Shown here: positions 57,834 through 64,000 of the stretch, in pieces
Position numbering within the stretch: the first letter of the stretch is position 1
Layout: each line of letters opens with the position of its first letter
NCBI GenBank assembly: GCA_020205615.1
Contig: CM035160.1
Span: 124,587,605-124,651,604 of the forward strand
Direction of reading: 5' to 3'
Source: Panax quinquefolius
Taxonomy: Eukaryota > Streptophyta > Magnoliopsida > Apiales > Araliaceae
DNA length: 64,000 bases
Notes under the pieces: model-generated
Database searches by the model: none
What the model was told of the DNA's origin: nothing
The model's input: the letters and a program-made list of their open reading frames with translations, nothing else
Program-made: the position numbers and the translations under genes

Positions 57834-58028
57834 CTAAGTAGACTGGTGTAGTTCTTTAAGAAGAATAGCCAAATATGTAATTTGTTTGGTTAATCCGTCG
57901 AATTCTTTGTGAGAAATTGGATTAAGGTCAGATTGGTCAGATGATGACATGATTGACTGCAGGCTTGCAGCCTTTTTGGATTTTGACCGGGTAGTGGGTC
58001 CGATTGGTTCCCTGCGAAAGACTTGCAT
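57834..58028 (-). pseudogene. Tat-lineage gag start
   Basis: The frame starts MQVFRREPIGPTTRSKSKK, then LQSIMSSSDQSDLNPISHKE and FDGLTKQITYLAILLKEL, a basic start and a coiled-coil-like helix. TTRS(K/R)S near the start of gag is typical of Tat elements. It ends in a TAG at 57831-57833 and probably continues as the 57759-57830 sequence. The first Met lies about 690 bases from the LTR, consistent with a leader of ordinary length. Confidence 0.75.
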
Positions 58029-58695
58029 AGTTTAGTCTTTAGGGAATGTATAAAATTAACATGCTATGTGATGTTTCTGATTTAGGAATTTTATCCTGCA
58101 ACACAGGTGTCAGGTATTTGTAATACAGGATAACATGTTAAATTAAATATGTATGTGCACACATTTCTTTATATTTCTCATTACATGGAGATAGATATGG
58201 AATGGAATTACAAGTAATTTGTGTTTACAAGTAATTAAAATGAGAAAGCATGAAGAGACTTTCCTCCGTTTTGGGTTTATCAGAGGCTGAACTATCTTAG
58301 GTTACTCTCACAGCTTTTTGGCATGAAGGTTCCCAAATCATCGCAATTTACTCAATGGGAAATTAATCCGGTCTTTCAACTAGGGCGAATTTGGGTGGTG
58401 CCTATCCTGAGTCTCGCGGGAATTAGTCTTCCTACGAGTCCAGTAATCAAACACCGACAGGATAGCCTCCTGGTGGAGGGACCACCCAACATACATTCAC
58501 ATACATCGTGTCTCACCGTATGGAAATGATGACATGTACAAAGCACTAATATCACAAGCAGATATGATGCAAAGCACTAAGTGTAATAAGTAAATGCATT
58601 CGTACACATTCATCATAAATGTAAATGCAACATCCACACACAAACATATAATAGTTTTGAAAAAAATTTGAAATAGCGGCTTAAGTCCTCTTACT
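58029..58695 (-). other. Untranslated leader of the Tat element
   Basis: No conserved frame. It contains a GC-richer block at 58320-58500 and ends at the primer site. Confidence 0.65.
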
Positions 58696-58717
58696 GGAGT
58701 CCCCAGCAAAGTCGCCA
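58696..58717 (-). other. Primer-binding site of the Tat element
   Basis: The minus strand reads TGGCGACTTTGCTGGGGAC, the TGGCGAC....CTGGGGA form typical of Tat/Ogre elements (usually assigned to a tRNA other than initiator Met, such as tRNA-Arg). Confidence 0.85.
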
Positions 58718-59509
58718 CATGTCGACGTCGGGATTTTTAGTTGTCCCTTTCCGTTACTTGTTCTTTGGTGTTCTCATTTTAGGTGAGATTTGTTTGAAAA
58801 AACAAGTGAAAAAGGTCCGACATGTATAATGTCGATGATGGGACTGTTAAGAGTCGCCATTGGTTTTTAAATGGTTGTACCAACACAATGAGAAAAGGTT
58901 TGCACATTGACCCGGTGATGTGACACTGCTAAACGGGTCAGTGAAACTGAGATTCATTAGGGTCCGGGGACTTGATTATGCGGAGGGAAGGTGTTAGGCA
59001 CCCCCCGACATCCGTGTTACCACGGTGATCGCCTCTTTTCAAGAAACAATTATCTGAATGTGTGTGTGTGTGTGGGTCAATGTGCTCTTTATTTGGAAGT
59101 GGTACGAGGCCTCGTTCACACTTATATACACAGGGTTTGAATTTATGTAAAAATTCAATTTTAGCAAGATATGACAGCGATGTTTTATAAAAGAAGTTTT
59201 TTCAAACCCTGATGCTCAATAGTAATTGAGACCTTTTACACTTCCAGTTTATTAAGTGTTCAGCTTGATTGCTTTTATTTTTGAGATGCGAAGCATCTAT
59301 AAGAAAATAATGTACAAAATAATGCCAATTTCCTTGTGGGCATGAAAACCATCTGAGGAAATTCAGACACTACAAAATAATTTACAAGCTGCTTACAGCT
59401 GACAATGTCCATCACGGTAATCGAATCTAGATCTAATAGGCTGAATCTGTGATAACATGATTCCTAGGCTCACATGATACCGCAATTTATATGAAACCAG
59501 TAAGTAGGT

Positions 59510-59700
59510 ATATATATAAAAGCTGTAAATATATATATATACAAACATGATCAGCCACCACGAAGCACCTCCATGGGGGATAAAAAAATGTAAATAAAGC
59601 TGTAAGAGCTATCAATCGCCACGGAGGAAACTCCAGGCGGGACAAAACGTAAATAAAGCTGTAAAAGCGATCAACCACCACGAAGTAAACTCTGTGTGGG
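59510..59700. repeat. Minisatellite of about 75 bp in the Tat LTR
   Basis: Three diverged units: AAAGCTGTAA followed by (GATCA)(G/A)CCACCACGAAG(C/T)A and a CC-ATGGGGGA or TGTGTGGGAC end. Confidence 0.7.
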
Positions 59701-59703
59701 ACG

Positions 59704-59704
<1 letters not shown>

Positions 59705-59764
<60 letters not shown>

Positions 59765-59819
59765 CGAGTAAACGCCTCAGGATGTAAAATCTGGCTCATC
59801 GAACAAAGTCCCACACACG

Positions 59820-59871
<52 letters not shown>
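59705..59871. repeat. Two long (TA)n microsatellites
   Basis: Uninterrupted TA at 59705-59760 (about 28 units) and 59822-59871 (about 25 units), separated by about 60 bases of unique sequence. Confidence 0.97.
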
Positions 59872-59874
<3 letters not shown>

Positions 59875-59949
59875 GCAAGAACGCCTGCAGGGTGAAGTTC
59901 AGGCTCAATCGAGGCATAACTCGATAATGTTAGTCCATATATATAAATA

Positions 59950-62900
59950 TATATGTATATACAAATCCGGGTATCTTCCAACCCGACAGATGGTGCTACA
60001 GTTCACATAAACATTCAATTGAAATGCCTCAAAAGAACATATATGTCTTATATATATATCAAAAGAATATTTACATTTTCCAGGTTCTTTACAACCAATA
60101 CATTTGTCTTTATCATAATATTAGTATTATTTTTATAAAACCTATTCTATTACATATGTAGTCTACGGGTTCGCCTTCGCCTTCCCTTTATCCTTATCGG
60201 ATCCATCGGTCCGTTTGGTCTTAGCTGCATTCATATGGTTCAAGCAAGAATGAGCCTAACTAGCTTAGCAAGTACAACAATTCTAGGAAAATAGCATGCT
60301 TGAAACAAAGGAATCGTATATCCTCGATAACTGAACAATAGTTACGAAGTACTATCGATAATTCAAAATAGCACTTCTTTTCATTCAAAACATTTTACAA
60401 CAACAATATTTAATAAAACATCAATTCTGGTTCAAGACAATAAGCATTTCATAAGTACTTTGAAAAGGACGTCCCGACACTAAGTCCGTAAGTCCGACAT
60501 AGCTTACGAGCACGTCTAGGTGATCAACCTATAGTACTCTATGTTGATCAACACTACATTCATTAAACGTGTATACGTTTAAGTTGTGGCAACCTCACGT
60601 GCCTGTCGTTTGACGACAAAACAATTTGACCATACTCAGTCTACTTTTGAAAACCACAACAATATTAGTTTGGTAAATCCTTATCAACACTTGGTAGAAT
60701 AACATAGCATACGTCTAGCCGAAAGAGTTGGCTTTGACTTCCTCAGACATTAACTCATGCGAGGAATACATGAATCACAATGACTTGTCCAGATTGAACT
60801 GGAACAAGGGTTAGAGTACTTGCCTTTAGCGTCTGCTACAGTTTATAATACGTGCACTTTAGGTCCTTAAGTCTCTACAGTAGATGATAGCATAACATAG
60901 AATATTAGGTCATGAATAATCATACATGGTTCTTAAAGAATCTTACCCTTTTTCTCAATCTAAATACATATTAGAATTATTATTAATTGTTTTCGGCTTT
61001 CCGTTACGTCATTCTTATGTTCATAAGTAACTGTCTTAACTTAAGCCTAAGTGTTCATACTTAAGGCTTAATTATGTCTTAACAATGTTTCATTAAGATC
61101 CTTATTTAATTTCTTATCAATTACTCTTCGTGTTCAACTTGTAAACATTCTCTATTATCTAGGACATGAAGCTGGCGCCATACAATACCATTATTACACT
61201 TGGTCTTGTATTGCGGCGTTACCTATTGTTGCCTTAAAATCGGACTTGGCGCGAGTCCCTTTGTTACTTATTGCCATCATGGCGCGAGTTTTAAATGGAC
61301 TAAGGCCATTTTCTTCTTGGTACACGGACTTTTGGTTTTGAGTCGAGCCATGGCGCACGACTGTGCCACAGAAATGTTTCACAGATTTTTCAAATGTCGA
61401 GATTCCTGGACTCGTAACTTCTTCATTATAAGTCCGAATTGGCTTGTTCAAGAGCCTACGGTTCACAAATCACATACTCTATGCGTTCGTGCAAGAATTT
61501 TATCTATTCGACTTCGTTTGCTAAAATTTCACCTATTAGTCCATTTTTAATGAAAACGATAAACGTTCGCGTACGTTCAACGCTCGTTTCTTCGTTCTTA
61601 GTCGGAATCCGGTCATTTTCGAGTCCGCAACTCTATAATGCCAAATATGACTTGTCTCCATCAAAAACCAACGTTTACGACTTCAAACACAAAAAACGAC
61701 TTCCATTCTGAGAATTTCATGAATTCGACGATTATCGTCCAATCGTGTAATTCCAACAAAACTTCAATATTAAAGATATGAACATGGTTCTAAATAGATT
61801 CTAAACATCAAATGGTCATGTCAACCTACTTATTATAACAACTTATTTTCAAGTTAAGTTTTGACTTATCCTTCTTGAGTTCATGACTTCATCAATGTAT
61901 AACTACATTTTTCTTGCCTTAGGACTTATTATTGATTTAAGTCCTTACACCAATGTTTTCACATCTTATCCATCATACTACTTTCATATGATCATTATAT
62001 GACAAGTTCATCATAAGTTAATAACTTATTTAGGGTTAAGTTACTTACTTATAACTTTATTCGACTTAAGTCCATTTCTTAATCAATACTTATATGTTCT
62101 TAACATCTAATGTTCATTAGATTACACTTCTCTTATCAACCTACCATGATAGAGATGAAGATGTATTAGACAAGATCATTACCTTTGAAGATTACTTCTC
62201 TTGCTTTGGAAATCTAACAATGAAAGGTTTAAGCTTCAAAGTGCTTATTAGCTCTAACAATTAAGTTGCTTTTGTAAGGAAGTTGTTGGATGAAATAACA
62301 AACAACTAATGAATGAAAATGTTGGTATTTATAGGCCTTCTAAAGTTAGGGCCTAATGGTCATTAAGACATCCCACCTCCTCACTAACCTCCTTACTATT
62401 CACTACTTGCACACTAAGTAAACTTGGCCATTACTCCTAATTCTTGCCCACCACACAAAGGTCTTGGTCCCTACTTCACCCATGGGTTGCCCTATGGATC
62501 TTAATTAACTAATGGATCACCATTTGGGCTTAGGTTGAATTTGATTAACTAAATCTTTTTGGGATAGTCTTCAATATAGTTTGGGCTTCACATTATTAAC
62601 TACTTGGGCTTAACCTTAGTTCATCTCGGGCTTGCCCCTTAAAGCTTATGGACTTGCACTTCATACACATTCCACAAGTTTAATTCATTAAAAATTAATA
62701 CATAGCATTCTTGAATTAAGTTTGCATGCGAAATATTACGTTTTACATACTTAGATTATTATTACATAATGCCTCTTGCCTCGATATTATAACGTAACGT
62801 ATTTCCCGGAAGTTCAAAAATAATTCCCGAGCGATAAACGGTGAATTGTATTTTTTGTAAGCTTTATAGGAAAACTTTTATTTTCGTCTTGGAAATTCAA

Positions 62901-63058
62901 ACACTTTAATTCTCTCACGTGGTTCGAATACTACTATATTCCGACATTTCTAGGTTATAGAACGCCATACATCTTATTAACACATAAGAATAATAATTAA
63001 TATTATTTTATTCATTAGAATTGTATTTACAAAATGTTCGATTTTCCGGGGCGTTAAA
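59950..63058 (-). repeat. 3' LTR of chromovirus element D (left boundary unresolved)
   Basis: The minus strand starts TTTAACGCCCCGGAAAATCG after the purine tract; the usual TGTAACGCC appears changed at the first bases. A TATA box (TATAAATACC on the minus strand, 62325-62334) lies about 730 bases in. Downstream, CTAAGCTAGTTAGGCTCATTC (60247-60267) has the same place and wording as GGGCTAGTTGAGCTCACCC in the A/B/C LTRs. The opposed frames at 61194-61550 look random. The far end near 59950 is a guess. Confidence 0.6.
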
Positions 63059-63085
63059 CTCTCTCCCCCTTATAAGGATTCTGTC
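63059..63085 (-). other. Polypurine tract of element D
   Basis: The minus strand reads CCTTATAAGGGGGAGAGAG next to the LTR start. Confidence 0.75.
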
Positions 63086-63109
63086 CCCAGAATCTCGCTA
63101 AAAAAAAAA

Positions 63110-63871
63110 TTACACAAACAATTGAGGGTAATTATTTTTCATCTTTTCTTCAAGTTCCCACGTTGCTTCTTCGACATCGTGGTTCTTCCATAACACCTTT
63201 ACAGACGATATAACTTTGTTTCGTAGGACTTGCTCTTTCCGATCAATGATTTGAATTGGCATCTCCTCGTAGATTAAGTCCTTCTCAATATGGATCGGTT
63301 CATACTCTATTATATGTTTGTAATCAGGCTTATAGGGTCGTAATACAGAGACATGAAACACGTTATGTAATCGTTCTAAGTCTGGAGGTAATGCTACCAC
63401 GTAAGCTACCTCTCCCACCTTTTCTAATATCTCGAAAGGTCCTATAAACCCGGGACTTAACTTTCCTTTTTTTCCAAAGCGTATCTTTCCTTTCCAGGGA
63501 GATACCTTTAGAAATACGTATGAGCCTACCTCAAACTCCCTATTTACTCGATGCAAATCTATAAACTTCCTTTGTCTGTCTTGAGCTACTACGAGACGCA
63601 TCCGTATCAACTTCACGACATCCGCTGTTTGCTGTACCAAGTCTGGTCCTAGCATTCGACGTTCTCCCACTTCATCCCAATACAATGGTGTTCGATACTT
63701 TCTCCCATGTAAAGCTTCATAGGGTGGCATACCTATGCTTGCATGATAACTGTTGTTATACGCAAACTCTACTAATGACAGATGATCATCCCAACTACCC
63801 TTGAAATCCATGACGCAAGATCTCAACATATCTTCTAACGTCTGAATTATTCTCTCGCTCTGTCCATCGGT
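63110..63871 (-). CDS. Element D integrase C-terminus with GPF module and intact chromodomain
   Basis: An open frame to the natural end. In order: TDGQSERIIQTLEDMLRSCV (end of the integrase core), DDHLSLVEFAYNNSYHASIG, PYEALHGRKYRTPLYWDEVG, the basic linker QDRQRKFIDLHR, SPWKGKIRFGKKGKLSPGFI, GPFEILEKVGEVAYVVALPP (GPF module, about 63460-63400), HNVFHVSVLRPY, then the chromodomain VLWKNHDVEEATWELEEKM and YPQLF. The chromodomain keeps the aromatic Trp of ATWE, unlike B. Such a chromodomain directs plant Tekay/Del chromoviruses into heterochromatin. The upstream core is broken by stops at 63872 and beyond. Confidence 0.9.
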   Translation of the reverse strand, partial: TDGQSERIIQTLEDMLRSCVMDFKGSWDDHLSLVEFAYNNSYHASIGMPPYEALHGRKYRTPLYWDEVGERRMLGPDLVQQTADVVKLIRMRLVVAQDRQRKFIDLHRVNREFEVGSYVFLKVSPWKGKIRFGKKGKLSPGFIGPFEILEKVGEVAYVVALPPDLERLHNVFHVSVLRPYKPDYKHIIEYEPIHIEKDLIYEEMPIQIIDRKEQVLRNKVISSVKVLWKNHDVEEATWELEEKMKNNYPQLFV

Positions 63872-64000
63872 TTATGGATTATATGCCGTACTCAACTTCA
63901 ACTACGTCCCCAACCGCTCTTGAAGACTTCTCTAAAAGTTTGATGTGAATCGTGGGTCACGATCTGACACAATCAAAACTGGTACTCCATGTCTGGAAAT
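63872..64000 (-). pseudogene. Element D integrase core fragment with three stops, cut by window edge
   Basis: The same frame continues into [22 protein letters not shown]-stop-RSLQERLGT-stop-LKLSTAYNP-stop. The three stops are at Trp and Gln codons of the family: [14 protein letters not shown](Q/K)L and YNPQTDG. SDRD holds the second catalytic Asp of the DDE core. The integrase is therefore not translatable as one piece. Confidence 0.85.

Larger units (their letters stand above)
58720..59900 (-). repeat. 5' LTR of the Tat element (outer boundary unresolved)
   Basis: The inner edge TGTCGACGTCGGG (CA on the minus strand) is two bases from the primer site. The region has a GTGTTACCACGGTGATCGCC segment, a (TG)n run (59058-59075), a repeat of about 75 bp built on GTAAATAAAGCTGTAA...CACCACGAAG (59510-59700), and two long (TA)n runs. 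I cannot place the outer end, since the other LTR is outside the preserved part. Confidence 0.7.

Noticed and set aside
61194..61711. Opposed frames of 90-116 codons
   Set aside because: They overlap on both strands inside the D LTR, with no domain and no start context of note.

Overview
The window is nuclear DNA from a repeat-rich flowering plant, probably a eudicot. The evidence is wholly eukaryotic: nested Ty3/gypsy and Ty1/copia LTR retrotransposons, a CACTA-type transposon end, TTA/TAA and TA microsatellites, intron-bearing shards of plant genes, and no intact cellular gene, rRNA or operon. No species can be named from the sequence.

Layout. 1-4139: 5' half of a minus-strand chromovirus-like gypsy element (A), cut by the window edge, ending in a 2.6-kb LTR. 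4140-9360: AT-rich non-coding DNA with long TTA/TAA tracts, a duplicated block carrying a tRNA-like (SINE-like) module, and a 0.8-kb foldback element. 9361-12770: intron-containing fragments of host genes (an OTU-type deubiquitinase exon, an SMC6-like coiled-coil exon, one unrecognised exon), followed at 12780-13502 by a CACTA end. 13941-34252: a 20.3-kb nest in which gypsy element B (plus strand, target duplication TAAGA) has been split by a complete, opposite-facing element C of the same family (21169-31338, target duplication CTTAA). 34253-42651: remnants of older LTRs, the last being a diverged relative of the A/B/C LTR that carries an unrecognised 149-codon ORF. 42652 to about 59900: a minus-strand Tat-lineage gypsy element (dual RNase H), truncated on its integrase side and split by a degenerate copia element (46639-55669, target duplication CTCTA). 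59950-64000: LTR and integrase end of another minus-strand chromovirus (D).

The A/B/C elements share one architecture: LTRs of about 2.6-2.7 kb, a tRNA-iMet-like primer site, gag with CCHC knuckles, protease, RT, RNase H, integrase with a GPF module and a degraded chromodomain-like tail, then a purine tract. All are broken by frameshifts and stops and could move only in trans. The Tat element is better preserved, with gag and protease frames of 350 and about 300 codons. The insertion order is readable: C after B, and copia after Tat.

The most interesting points are: the same-family head-to-head nest, giving a 2.7-kb palindrome with a 222-bp spacer; a calreticulin fragment captured antisense in the copia leader; the multi-gene fragment cluster beside the CACTA end; a collinear 75-residue zinc-finger module duplicated inside the Tat gag; and the unrecognised ORF inside a diverged LTR. 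No clearly new biological system was found; the novelty is in element architecture and captured sequence.
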